Notes under the pieces: generated by a model | Database searches by the model: none | Told to the model about the DNA's origin: nothing | Seen by the model: the letters and a program-made list of their open reading frames with translations, nothing else | Source of the DNA: Motiliproteus sp. | GTDB taxonomy: Bacteria; Pseudomonadota; Gammaproteobacteria; Pseudomonadales; Balneatricaceae | Length of the DNA: 55,567 nucleotides | Assembly (NCBI GenBank): GCA_026196225.1 | Contig: JAPHRD010000012.1 | Span: 1-55,567 of the forward strand | Direction: 5' to 3' | In this document: piece after piece, positions 46,447 to 54,805 of the stretch | How positions within the stretch are numbered: position 1 is the first letter of the stretch | How the letters are laid out: every line of letters starts with the position of its first letter | Made by a program: the position numbers and the translations under genes

Positions 46447-48111
46447 CTACAGTGTGGCGGGCAACCAGAAATTCACCACTACACCCTGCCCCAATTCACT
46501 GGCCAGCTCTATTCGGCCACCACATACTACCGTCACCAGATTATGCACCCGGTAAAGACCCAGCCCTGAACTACCCTGCCCCAGCTGGGTGGAATAGAAA
46601 GGATCAAAGGCTTTCTCCAGCTGTTCTGCCGTCATTCCACGACCGTCATCCCGGAAGCAGAAATTAACACCGCCATCTGCTGAATCCGCTGTCAGTTTAA
46701 TCTCACCGCCCTTTTCCACCCCATGCACCAGGCTGTTCTCCAGCAGACTATCGATCACCTGTTGCAGACCCTGCTGGTAACCCTCAAGAAAAAGCTCTTG
46801 ATCAATATCGACGATAAAATTGGCAACTTTCTCAGCTAATTCCTTATGCCTGAACTGCTGCACATTTCCGGCAATTTCCCTAGGGGAAAAACGAACCACC
46901 TCGGTATGCCTTTGGTCTTCGGCAAGCTCCCGGAAGCGCGTCACCAGATGGCTGCTACGCTCAATATTCTGATGCATCAAGGTGAGGGCCTGATTGGCCT
47001 CGGATAGAAATTCCGCGAACAGAGACCGGCTTAGAGTATTGTTGTCGAACGCTTCCTGCATTTTCTCAACCATTCCCTGCATCGTACTGTTAGACATCCG
47101 CGCATTGCCTACAGGTGTATTCAACTCATGGGCAACACCGGCTACTAAGCGCCCCAAACCAGCTAGTTTTTTAGCTTCGACCAACTGACCCATGGTGGTT
47201 TGCAATTCAGCGTGGGCCTTTTGCAGCTGGATTAGACTTTTCTGCTCTGCCTCCTCTGCCTGGCGGCGCAGAGTAATATCCTGCAAAGTCTCAATAGCCC
47301 CCACGGTATTACCATCATCATCTAGCAAAGGCGCTGCAGTAAAATAGAGCCAGCGCCCTCCTTCTTTCATGTGGGGAAAGTAATCTTCCGCTTGATAGGC
47401 TCCAGCAATCACCTCAGACTCACTGAATTTGTGCCAATAGTAGTTCTCGATCCTGTCCGAATCTGCCCTGTCTACCACCAAGTCTGCCAAGGTGGGCCGA
47501 GGCTTGGAGTAAAATCCCTTCCAACCCTCTCGACGGCCAACCATCTCGCTGGCGGGAATACCGGTCAGATTCTCACAGGCTTGATTCCAATGACTGACCC
47601 TGTGGTCAGCATCTAGAACAAAGATAGGCACAGGACTACCCATCAAGATTTGGGAGAGCTTTAATTCGCTGGCTTTTACCGCCAGTTGAGCACGATAGAG
47701 GGGGGTAATGTTACGACCAACACCGTGGTAACCGCGAAATTCCCCCTGTTCATCGAAGATCGGTGTACCACTGATGGAATAGCGTTGATCCTCACCCTCA
47801 TCGCTACAGATATCGTATTCAAAATCCCGGAACGGTTGGTGATTCTCGCAACAGGCGATATGAGCGGCTAACTCCTCTTCCGTAACGCCATGGATCTTCA
47901 TCTCCCAACGCAGGTGTCCGATAAAATCTCGCTGGCGGCGGCGCAGCTTTTCTGTGGAGATACCCGAAAAACCGACAAAGCGTAGATTTTCATCCTGTTC
48001 CCAAAACCAGTCGGCGGAAAGCTCAGAAAAATCCCGTAGCCGATGGGCCTCCTTTCTCAGTTGCCGGATCTCTGCTTGCAGTTGGTTTTTTGTCGGCATC
48101 GCTTCTGCCAT
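46447..48111 (-). CDS. PAS-PAS sensor histidine kinase
   Basis: ATG 48111 gives 554 residues. An N-terminal coiled coil (QAEIRQLRKEAHRLRDFSEL) is followed by PAS domain 1 (FVGFSGISTEKLRR), PAS domain 2 (ILMGSPVPIFVLDADHRVSHW, about 170-190) and a PAC-like loop. The kinase part has AGVAHELNTPVG (His box), a QVIDSLLENSLVHGV N-box, FRDDGRGM and GQGSSGLGLYRVHNL. No membrane segment, so it is a soluble sensor. No partner regulator is adjacent. Its His-box resembles that of hupT, so they may share a lineage. Signal unknown. Confidence 0.9.
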   Translation of the reverse strand: MAEAMPTKNQLQAEIRQLRKEAHRLRDFSELSADWFWEQDENLRFVGFSGISTEKLRRRQRDFIGHLRWEMKIHGVTEEELAAHIACCENHQPFRDFEYDICSDEGEDQRYSISGTPIFDEQGEFRGYHGVGRNITPLYRAQLAVKASELKLSQILMGSPVPIFVLDADHRVSHWNQACENLTGIPASEMVGRREGWKGFYSKPRPTLADLVVDRADSDRIENYYWHKFSESEVIAGAYQAEDYFPHMKEGGRWLYFTAAPLLDDDGNTVGAIETLQDITLRRQAEEAEQKSLIQLQKAHAELQTTMGQLVEAKKLAGLGRLVAGVAHELNTPVGNARMSNSTMQGMVEKMQEAFDNNTLSRSLFAEFLSEANQALTLMHQNIERSSHLVTRFRELAEDQRHTEVVRFSPREIAGNVQQFRHKELAEKVANFIVDIDQELFLEGYQQGLQQVIDSLLENSLVHGVEKGGEIKLTADSADGGVNFCFRDDGRGMTAEQLEKAFDPFYSTQLGQGSSGLGLYRVHNLVTVVCGGRIELASELGQGVVVNFWLPATL

Positions 48112-48184
48112 ACTCTGAATCTCAGAATGCTGTAGGAAAAGTATAGACAGGCTTTTCGACACGGTGGAAAGGAGGCATATTGGT

Positions 48185-48856
48185 ATGGCCAACCGTCAGC
48201 TGATTATCGGCAACAAGAACTACTCATCCTGGTCGCTGCGGGCCTGGTTGCTGCTCAAACACTTGCAGATCCCCTTCGAAGAGATCCGCATCCCGCTGTT
48301 CCAACCGGGGTATCATCAGAAGATTCTTCAACATAGCAGTGCCGGGCGCGTTCCTATTTTAAAAGAGGATGGTCATACCATCTGGGATAGTCTCGCGATC
48401 GCTGAGTATCTAGCCGAGCAGCATCCGACTCTTTGGCCCGCTGATGCCAGCTTACGTGCCTACGCCCGTGCTGCGGTTGCCGAGATGCACGCGGGGTTCA
48501 TGGCCCTGCGCCAGGAGCTACCGATGAACTGCCGTGCTATCCAGCGTCAACTGGAGTACTCAGAACAAGCTGCCAGGGATATAGAACGAATCGAAGCGAT
48601 CTGGCTGCAATGCCAACAGCTGGAACAGCAGCACCAGATTCAAGGCCCTTGGTTGTTAGGTGATTTCGGGATTATCGATGCCTTCTACGCACCGGTAGCA
48701 CTGCGCCTGCAGGGTTATCAAATTCCTCTACAAGCTCATAGTCGCAGCTACCTGCAATGCCAATTGGATAACCCCCTCCTGAAGCAATGGATTGAAGAGG
48801 GTCAAAACGAATCAGAAATCATTGAAGAGGAGGAGGTGGGAACCACCTCCTGCTGA
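48185..48856 (+). CDS. Glutathione S-transferase family protein
   Basis: ATG 48185 (behind GGAGG) gives 223 residues. The N-terminal thioredoxin-like domain shows IIGNKNYSSWSLRAWLLLKH with the active-site Ser near residue 14, cis-Pro in AGRVPILKEDG and a WDSLAIAEYLAEQHP glutathione-binding helix. The C-terminal domain is helical with LGDFGIIDAFYAP. The family conjugates or reduces with glutathione in the cytoplasm. The exact substrate cannot be told. It is divergent from the PAS-PAS kinase. Confidence 0.92.
   Translation: MANRQLIIGNKNYSSWSLRAWLLLKHLQIPFEEIRIPLFQPGYHQKILQHSSAGRVPILKEDGHTIWDSLAIAEYLAEQHPTLWPADASLRAYARAAVAEMHAGFMALRQELPMNCRAIQRQLEYSEQAARDIERIEAIWLQCQQLEQQHQIQGPWLLGDFGIIDAFYAPVALRLQGYQIPLQAHSRSYLQCQLDNPLLKQWIEEGQNESEIIEEEEVGTTSC
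48831..48851. other. Strong hairpin at the GST/MscS convergent junction
   Basis: AGGAGGTGG-GAA-CCACCTCCT is a perfect 9-bp stem at the end of the GST gene. A second dyad, CAGCCCG...CGGGCTG, lies at 48871-48895 over the MscS stop. Either may end the convergent transcripts, though T-tracts are weak. Confidence 0.5.
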
Positions 48857-48880
48857 TAGATCGAGAAGAACAGCCCGTGG

Positions 48881-50038
48881 CTAGGACTCGGGCTGCAATT
48901 CCGGCTGCTGGCGCTCAGTAACCTTAGCCATTGCCTCGCCTTGAAGGTCCGGCATATGGATCGTAGAGGTCGGGAACGCAAACTCTGCACCGTGAGATTC
49001 AACGATCTCAATGATTGTTAGCATCACCTCTTCCTTGATCTCGTGAAAACGAACCCAGTTGGTGGTTTTGGTAAAGGTATAAATAAAGAAGTCCAGCGAA
49101 CTGGGGCCAAAACTGTTGAGGTTCACAATCAACGTCTGGTGAGTATCGATCTCGGGATGGTTCCGTAGCATTTCGCGAACTTCATCGATAACCGGTTTAA
49201 CTTTGTTGGCATCGTCGTAGCGCAGCCCAATGGTCTCCTTTATCCGTCGATTCTTCATCCGGGAAGGGTTTTCCACAGAGATGCTGGTAAAGGTCGCGTT
49301 AGGTACGTACAGGGGACGCTTGTCAAAAGTACGAATTCGAGTCTGACGCCAACCGATATACTCCACCGTTCCTTCGATATTCTTGTCCGGTGAACGCACC
49401 CAGTCACCCACTTTGAAGGGCCGATCCAGATAGATCATCAAGCCACCGAAGAAGTTGGCCAGCAGATCTTTGGCGGCAAAACCGATGGCAATACCACCGA
49501 TACCACCGAAGGCCAGCACTCCCGAGATGCTGTAACCCAGAGACTGCAAAATCACCAACACAGTGGTAATAATGATGGAAGCACGTAGCAGCTTACCGAT
49601 CGCTTGGGCAGTGGTTTCGTCCATCGGTTTCTTGAACCGTGCCGGCTCCATCACTGCCAGCTCGCCGCCCTTCACCAAGCGGATCAGGAACCAGCTCAAC
49701 AGCATAATGACGCCGATATCCCGCGCCGGCTCAATAATCGACAACAGGGTACTGTCAGACTTCATCTCCACCAGCTTCGCTGCCCAAGAGAGGCCGATCA
49801 CCCACACCATAACGGTGGCTGGGCGTCGGACCGCTTCCAGCAGGATGTCATCCCATAGATTCTTGGTGGCGGTCAGCTTGTCGGCTATCCGAGAGAAAAT
49901 TCGGTTCAACACAAAGCTGGCGATCAAGGTGATAAAGACCACCACGAACACCTCAACGATCCATAGCCCGTCCTGCCCCTGCAATCCAAGCTGACCCCAT
50001 AAATCGGTCCAGAATGCCTTTATCTCTTTCGCGTCCAT
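48881..50038 (-). CDS. MscS-type mechanosensitive channel
   Basis: The 385-residue protein has several N-terminal membrane helices (VFVVVFITLIASFVLNRIF, VMVWVIGLSWAAKL, IGVIMLLSWFLIRL, SIIITTVLVILQSLG), then the pore helix region GGIGGIAIGFAAKDLLANFFGGLMI (in parts, about 180-200) typical of MscS. The cytoplasmic domain follows (RPFKVGDWVRSPDKNIEGTVEYIGWR). It releases solutes under turgor stress. It is larger than E. coli MscS (286) and resembles the MscM/YbdG-length group. It is separated from nagZ by four bases, so the two may be co-transcribed. Confidence 0.93.
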   Translation of the reverse strand: MDAKEIKAFWTDLWGQLGLQGQDGLWIVEVFVVVFITLIASFVLNRIFSRIADKLTATKNLWDDILLEAVRRPATVMVWVIGLSWAAKLVEMKSDSTLLSIIEPARDIGVIMLLSWFLIRLVKGGELAVMEPARFKKPMDETTAQAIGKLLRASIIITTVLVILQSLGYSISGVLAFGGIGGIAIGFAAKDLLANFFGGLMIYLDRPFKVGDWVRSPDKNIEGTVEYIGWRQTRIRTFDKRPLYVPNATFTSISVENPSRMKNRRIKETIGLRYDDANKVKPVIDEVREMLRNHPEIDTHQTLIVNLNSFGPSSLDFFIYTFTKTTNWVRFHEIKEEVMLTIIEIVESHGAEFAFPTSTIHMPDLQGEAMAKVTERQQPELQPES

Positions 50039-50042
50039 CGTC

Positions 50043-51095
50043 CTATCCTGTTAATTGCTGCAAACGCTGCTGGGTTTTAAGCCAGCGTGGATCGGCCTTT
50101 AACTGCTCAATAGAGACCGATGCACGGGCCTTCATTGAGGCGACCCGTGGTGAATACTCAAAGTGTTGCTGCTCCAGCCAGTTCAACACCTGGACAGCTG
50201 CCTCGGGTTGGTTACACACCAGCACCATATCACAGCCAGCATCAATGGCGGCCTGAGCCCGCTGGCTATAGCTACCGGCTACCACCGCCCCTTCCATACT
50301 TAAATCGTCACTGAAAATAACGCCGTTAAAACCCAGCTGCTGTCGCAATATCTGTTGCAACCAGAAGCGAGAAAAACCAGCCGGTGCCGAATCGCAGCGC
50401 TGGTAAATCACATGGGCTGGCATGACCGCATCTAAACCCGCTTGCGCCAACTTGGCGAAAGGGTGCAGATCCTCAGCCTCAATCTGTTCAAAACTACGTT
50501 GGTCAACGGGAATAGTCAGATGGGAGTCGGCGGCCACGCCACCATGACCGGGGAAATGCTTTCCGGTGTTAGCCATACCCGCTTCAGCCATACCTGACAT
50601 CAACGCCGATGCCAGGGTAACCACGGTTTGCGGTTCTGAACCAAAAGCACGATCGCCGATCACTTCGCTGATCTGTCGGTCCAGATCAAGTACCGGGGTG
50701 AAGCTGATATCAATACCGTAAGCGATCAATTCCGAAGCCAGTAGCCAGCCACAGTCTCGGGCCAACATCAGTGCTGCTTCAGAATCCTGTTGGTTTAGCT
50801 GATGAAAAACAGCCATCGGTGGAATCCGGGTAAACCCGGTTTTAAACCGCTGAACCCGTCCGCCTTCGTGATCCACCGCAATTAACAATTGAGGCCGAAC
50901 CTCTCTAATTGCTGAGGTCAGTGTCTGTAATTGCTGAGGGTCCGAGTAGTTACGAGCAAACAGGATGACTCCGCCCACAGCAGGACGTTGCAACAGCTCT
51001 GCTTCGTCCGGCGTTAGCGTTAAACCCTGTAGATCCAACATCAATGGTCCTGCCGCACCACTGCCATCAGAGGCTAATATTGAAGGCCCTGACAT
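50043..51095 (-). CDS. nagZ: Beta-N-acetylhexosaminidase (cell wall recycling)
   Basis: The 350-residue GH3 enzyme removes GlcNAc from anhydro-muropeptides in the cytoplasm during peptidoglycan recycling. Motifs are GGVILFARNYSDPQQL (about 40-55), IAVDHEGGRVQRFK (73-86), GKHFPGHGGVAADSH (about 178-192) with the catalytic His/Asp loop, and GVIFSDDLSMEGA (about 264-276) with the nucleophile Asp. No signal peptide, as expected. It follows the L,D-transpeptidase by three bases, and both act on the cell wall. Confidence 0.95.
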   Translation of the reverse strand: MSGPSILASDGSGAAGPLMLDLQGLTLTPDEAELLQRPAVGGVILFARNYSDPQQLQTLTSAIREVRPQLLIAVDHEGGRVQRFKTGFTRIPPMAVFHQLNQQDSEAALMLARDCGWLLASELIAYGIDISFTPVLDLDRQISEVIGDRAFGSEPQTVVTLASALMSGMAEAGMANTGKHFPGHGGVAADSHLTIPVDQRSFEQIEAEDLHPFAKLAQAGLDAVMPAHVIYQRCDSAPAGFSRFWLQQILRQQLGFNGVIFSDDLSMEGAVVAGSYSQRAQAAIDAGCDMVLVCNQPEAAVQVLNWLEQQHFEYSPRVASMKARASVSIEQLKADPRWLKTQQRLQQLTG

Positions 51096-51098
51096 TCA

Positions 51099-51587
51099 TT
51101 ACTCCTTAATAAAAACTGGGGTTCCGGCATCAACCTGATCAAACAACCAGATTAGTTCGTCATTGCGCATGCGGATGCAACCATGGGATGCCGGCACCCC
51201 CATGGGTTCGGTGTCGGGCGTACCGTGGATATAGATATAGCGGCGCATACTGTCTACCGATGACAACCGATTAAACCCGGGCTCGCAGCCACAGAGCCAC
51301 AGTATACGGCTGAGAATCCAATCTCGATTGGGATACTGTTGAGCCAATGATGGGTTATAGATCTCACCGGTAGGCCGACGACCGGCAAATACCGTCTGAG
51401 CAGGTTGCCCTGCACCGATCTTGGCACGGATATAGTGTTTTCCACGGGGGGTACAGAAGCTGCCGTTTTTTTCCCCAGCGCCGTTAGCAGCGGTAGAGAT
51501 GGAAAACTGGCGGATCGGTGTGTTGCCTTGCTGGACCGTCATTGTCTGGGAAGCCAGACAGACTTCCAGACTGACGGTCTCGGTCAC
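51099..51587 (-). CDS. L,D-transpeptidase (YkuD family)
   Basis: The 162-residue protein begins at GTG 51587, overlapping the TetR stop (GTGA). It has the YkuD domain with HGTPDTEP and the catalytic SHGCIRM (about 134-141), Cys138 or nearby being the nucleophile. Family members make 3-3 crosslinks in peptidoglycan or attach lipoproteins. It lacks a signal peptide, unlike periplasmic relatives, so export or a cytoplasmic role in muropeptide handling remains open. It directly precedes nagZ. Confidence 0.9.
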   Translation of the reverse strand: MTETVSLEVCLASQTMTVQQGNTPIRQFSISTAANGAGEKNGSFCTPRGKHYIRAKIGAGQPAQTVFAGRRPTGEIYNPSLAQQYPNRDWILSRILWLCGCEPGFNRLSSVDSMRRYIYIHGTPDTEPMGVPASHGCIRMRNDELIWLFDQVDAGTPVFIKE

Positions 51588-52243
51588 AAAAGTTTCTCCA
51601 CCTTTGGAGAAACGGTATCAGCAGAAGCGGACAAACCGGCAACCAGGAAAGGAACCAGTCGGTGCAAAATCACTTCGACGGAGGCCTGGGTTTCATAGGA
51701 CTCAGATTCGATCTCGGTCAGAGCATGATGACTAGACAGAGGAAGAATCGTTGCTCCCAGCATTAGATGCACACGCCAGAAGAATTCATCTTCGCTAAGG
51801 TTGGGAACCGAGGAATGCAGCATGCGCATAAAACGTTTAAAGGTTTCGCCGTAACGCTTGATGATAAAGGGTCGCAGATCGCTTTGGGTTTCCAGATAGG
51901 CAAAGCCCATCAAGCGCATAAATAGCACCACACCCTGAGGACGTGAACTGGACGCTTTGAGAACCGCTTTCACTAACATCTCGAACAGTTCTTCGGGATG
52001 CACCTTAGTGTCATCGATCAAACGTTCGGTAATTCGATTTTCCAAATCACGGCACAGCGGTGCCAAATAATGGTCAGCAACAGCCTGCACTAGGGCTTTT
52101 CGAGACCCATAGTGATAATTAACGGAGGCCAGATTTACATCGGCCAACCCGGTGATGTCACGAAGCGATGTTTCCTGAAAACCGTGTTCAGCAAACAGCG
52201 TTATCGCGGCATCCAGTATCCTTTTGGCGGTATCCTGAGACAA
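51584..52243 (-). CDS. TetR-family transcriptional regulator
   Basis: The 219-residue protein has a TetR N-terminal HTH: AKRILDAAITLFAEHGFQETSLRDI (residues 6-30, in parts) and the recognition helix region LADVNLASVNYHYGSRKALVQAVADHYL. The C-terminal ligand domain includes a VLKASSSRPQGVVLFMRLM helix. It resembles regulators with fatty-acid or drug ligands but the ligand is unknown. It lies upstream of the L,D-transpeptidase on the same strand and probably regulates itself or nearby genes. The start ATG at 52243 follows AGGAG. Confidence 0.92.
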   Translation of the reverse strand: MSQDTAKRILDAAITLFAEHGFQETSLRDITGLADVNLASVNYHYGSRKALVQAVADHYLAPLCRDLENRITERLIDDTKVHPEELFEMLVKAVLKASSSRPQGVVLFMRLMGFAYLETQSDLRPFIIKRYGETFKRFMRMLHSSVPNLSEDEFFWRVHLMLGATILPLSSHHALTEIESESYETQASVEVILHRLVPFLVAGLSASADTVSPKVEKLL

Positions 52244-52252
52244 TCCCAGCTC

Positions 52253-53317
52253 CTAGGAAAAATAACGAGTTTTTTGTAATCGATCCCACCAGGTTAACAA
52301 CACCCGATCCAACGCACCTGAAATGGAAATACCAAAGCGTTCCTGTAAGGATTTTTTCTCTACATAGTTTATATGGTAAACGTCTGCCTGTTGGCAAGCA
52401 TTCAATAAATACTCATCGCTGGTACTGATTTCATCGATCAATTGTCTTTCCAGCGCTCGTTTACCAAACCAGACATCGCCATTAGCCACTGCTTTTATAT
52501 CGACCTCGGGACGGTGATCTGAAACGAAATCTTTGAAAAGCTCATGAGTATCTTCAAGATCCTCGATAAATTTCTGCCGCCCTTTTTCGGTGTTCTCCCC
52601 AAACATTGTCAGGGTTCGCTTGTGCTCACCGGCGGTCAGAACTTCAACATCAACATCATTCTTCTTCAGCAATCGGTGAAAATTGGGGATTTGCGCTACT
52701 ACACCAATCGAACCAATAACGGCAAAGGGAGCGGCTATCAGCCGGTCTGCGATACACGCCATCATATAACCACCACTGGCGGCCACCCGATCAACACTGA
52801 CAACCAAGGGGATTTTTCGATCTTTAATCCGTTGCAGTTGAGATGCAGCCAGACCATAAGAATGGACCATTCCACCGCCACTCTCCAACCGTACCATCAC
52901 TTCATCACGTTCGGTAGCCAGACTAAGTACTGAGGTGATCTCTTCTCGCAGCGGTTCTACTTCGGATGCTTTGATATCGCCATCGAAATCCAGCACAAAG
53001 ACACGCTTCTTGTGCTCTTTTTCAACATCGATGCCTTTTTTAATCTGCTTGGCTCTAGCCTTAGCTTCAGCTTTTTCCCGCTTTTTCTCTTCTTTGCGCT
53101 CTTTTTTAAGCAGATGCTTGTCAATAATACTCTCTTTCAAAGAGTCGCTCATGATGTCGAGCTCTTCGTTCAAGTGCTTGACCTCAATATGACCATCGTG
53201 CTCCTTACGCCCTCGCTGGGTTGCCATAGCGGCACCACCAATAACGATAAGAATAGCGACCACAATAGTTACGGCTTTTGCCAAAAACAGGCCGTATTCC
53301 TGAAAAAACTCGAGCAC
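52253..53317 (-). CDS. sohB: SohB-like inner membrane protease
   Basis: GTG 53317 behind GGGAG gives 354 residues, close to the 349 of E. coli SohB. A membrane anchor (LFLAKAVTIVVAILIVIGGAAM, in parts, about 9-30) precedes a Lys/Glu-rich coiled region (KKERKEEKKREKAEAKA). The protease domain has VMVRLESGGGMVHSYGLA, VVSVDRVAASGGYMMACIAD with the catalytic Ser in ASGG, and a later Lys in the GEHKR region. It cleaves membrane or periplasmic peptides. Located next to the TetR gene on the same strand with a nine-base gap. Confidence 0.92.
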   Translation of the reverse strand: MLEFFQEYGLFLAKAVTIVVAILIVIGGAAMATQRGRKEHDGHIEVKHLNEELDIMSDSLKESIIDKHLLKKERKEEKKREKAEAKARAKQIKKGIDVEKEHKKRVFVLDFDGDIKASEVEPLREEITSVLSLATERDEVMVRLESGGGMVHSYGLAASQLQRIKDRKIPLVVSVDRVAASGGYMMACIADRLIAAPFAVIGSIGVVAQIPNFHRLLKKNDVDVEVLTAGEHKRTLTMFGENTEKGRQKFIEDLEDTHELFKDFVSDHRPEVDIKAVANGDVWFGKRALERQLIDEISTSDEYLLNACQQADVYHINYVEKKSLQERFGISISGALDRVLLTWWDRLQKTRYFS

Positions 53318-53389
53318 AGTATCTCCCTTTAAGATCCACAACAGTGCCTGATGACATTCGACCTCTTCAATGGAGAACGCTAACAGCAC

Positions 53390-53613
53390 TTAAAAAATCG
53401 CCCAAGATTGTACCAAAAGCTTGCCCTCTCAGGGACCGCTAATAGCTACAGAATTAACATTTTTACCTCTATTTTTTAAACAGATGATCAAGCCCCTCGG
53501 TCCTGCAGCAAAAAAGTGACAAAAGCGCAACAGGGTTGTCACAGATCAATCAGTGAATTATTCGTTATAGAAAGCCTTCACTCCTTATATTGAGCTGATA
53601 TGATGAGCGCAAT
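53390..53613. other. Intergenic region between sohB and the SCP2-like gene
   Basis: No gene is visible. A TTGTCA near 53534 and a TATGAT near 53596 are promoter-like elements on the plus strand but are not at proper spacing to each other. A TTCACT with TATGAT 16 bases later is a better pair for the SCP2-like gene. The segment is AT-rich, as a divergent promoter region would be. Confidence 0.35.
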
Positions 53614-53643
53614 ATGAAGGCTGACTGTGCTGAGAGTATCGAT

Positions 53644-53958
53644 ATGAGTTCTGTAGCAGAAGTAATGAATAAACTGGTAGCCAAATTCCAACCGGAAGCC
53701 GCTGCTGATATGGATGCAATTTTTCAGATCGATATTGAAGACGATCGGCCCTACGTTATTCAGGTGAAAGAAGGGACCTGCCAAGTTAGCGAGGGGGAAC
53801 ATCCGGACCCTCAGGTTACCCTGATTATGGATAGCGAAACCTTTATCGACATTATCTACGGTGACCTGGGCGGTACCTTCGCCTTTATGAGCGGTCGTCT
53901 GCGCGCAGAAGGTGATGTCATGCTAGCTACCAAGCTTAGCGGTTTGTTCAAGCGCTAA
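53644..53958 (+). CDS. SCP2 sterol-binding-domain protein
   Basis: ATG 53644 gives 104 residues; an upstream in-frame ATG at 53614 is possible. The protein matches the short SCP2-type family: a helix (VAEVMNKLVAKFQPEAAADM), strands with AIFQIDIEDDRPYVIQV and DPQVTLIMDSETFIDII, and the end GRLRAEGDVMLATKLSGLF. Such proteins bind acyl chains or other lipids in the cytoplasm. In this organism no partner is obvious. It is divergent from sohB across a 326-base non-coding gap. Confidence 0.88.
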   Translation: MSSVAEVMNKLVAKFQPEAAADMDAIFQIDIEDDRPYVIQVKEGTCQVSEGEHPDPQVTLIMDSETFIDIIYGDLGGTFAFMSGRLRAEGDVMLATKLSGLFKR

Positions 53959-54013
53959 GCTCAACACAGCTATTATCTGTACGCCTCTACTAAAATCTTT
54001 CGACGTTTGAAAT

Positions 54014-54805
54014 CTATCCGACCTGACCTAGGGATTGGCCCACAAAATGGTCGATCAATTGACGAGAAATGGCAAAACTGGGTGGCAGATCGGGTAGCTG
54101 GTCGGGCGACCACCAGTCCGCAGCCAATATCTCTTTGCCATCAGGTTTTAATACGCCGGATTTGTATTCGGCGAAATAGCCCAGCATCAATGAGTGAGGA
54201 AACGGCCAAGACTGACTGCGCCAGTAACGAATATTTTTGATCTCAATACCCACCTCTTCCATCACTTCACGCCTGACGGCTTCTTCAGCGCTTTCCCCCG
54301 CTTCAATAAATCCTGCCAAAGTGCTGTATCGGCCCTCTGGGAAATGTGAGGCGTGGGCCAGCAGGCAACGCTCGCCCTTGGTAACTAACACAATAATGCA
54401 GGGAGAGATTCGAGGATATTGACGATAGTCACAGGCCTGACAGTGAGCCGCCAGATCGTATCCGTGCTCAACACGGTCACTGCCACAACGTGAGCAATAT
54501 TGGTGATTGCGATGCCAGGTATGCAGCTGAGCAGCCCGAGAAAGCAGATTGAAACGTTCTGAGTCCGCCTCCACCAATAGAGACCGTAAAGGAGTCAGTG
54601 ACTGCTCGTCGACGCCCTCTGGTAAGTGGGCCAATGAACAAAGATAAATGTGAAATCCCAGATACTCAGCCACCGGCAGTCTAAACATTTCATCCTTGCT
54701 CGGCGGTTCTTCAAACAGTAACGCCCCTTTCTGATCGCAGACGAGCAGGTCTTCAAAGAACCATAGGAAACGTTGCTCAACCTGGCGCTCCATCGTTAAT
54801 GGCAT
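54014..54805 (-). CDS. nudC: NAD+ diphosphatase (NudC), also RNA NAD-cap removing
   Basis: The 263-residue NudC has a zinc ribbon with CSRCGSDR and CQACDYR (about 103-127), then PRISPCIIVLVTKGERCLLA, the Nudix box GFIEAGESAEEAVRREVMEEVGI (about 165-187, in parts) and the NudC-specific SQSWPFPHSLMLGY. It hydrolyses NADH or NAD-capped RNA 5' ends. The ribbon and the SQPWPFPxS-type motif separate it from other Nudix proteins. It converges with the SCP2-like gene. Confidence 0.95.
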   Translation of the reverse strand: MPLTMERQVEQRFLWFFEDLLVCDQKGALLFEEPPSKDEMFRLPVAEYLGFHIYLCSLAHLPEGVDEQSLTPLRSLLVEADSERFNLLSRAAQLHTWHRNHQYCSRCGSDRVEHGYDLAAHCQACDYRQYPRISPCIIVLVTKGERCLLAHASHFPEGRYSTLAGFIEAGESAEEAVRREVMEEVGIEIKNIRYWRSQSWPFPHSLMLGYFAEYKSGVLKPDGKEILAADWWSPDQLPDLPPSFAISRQLIDHFVGQSLGQVG

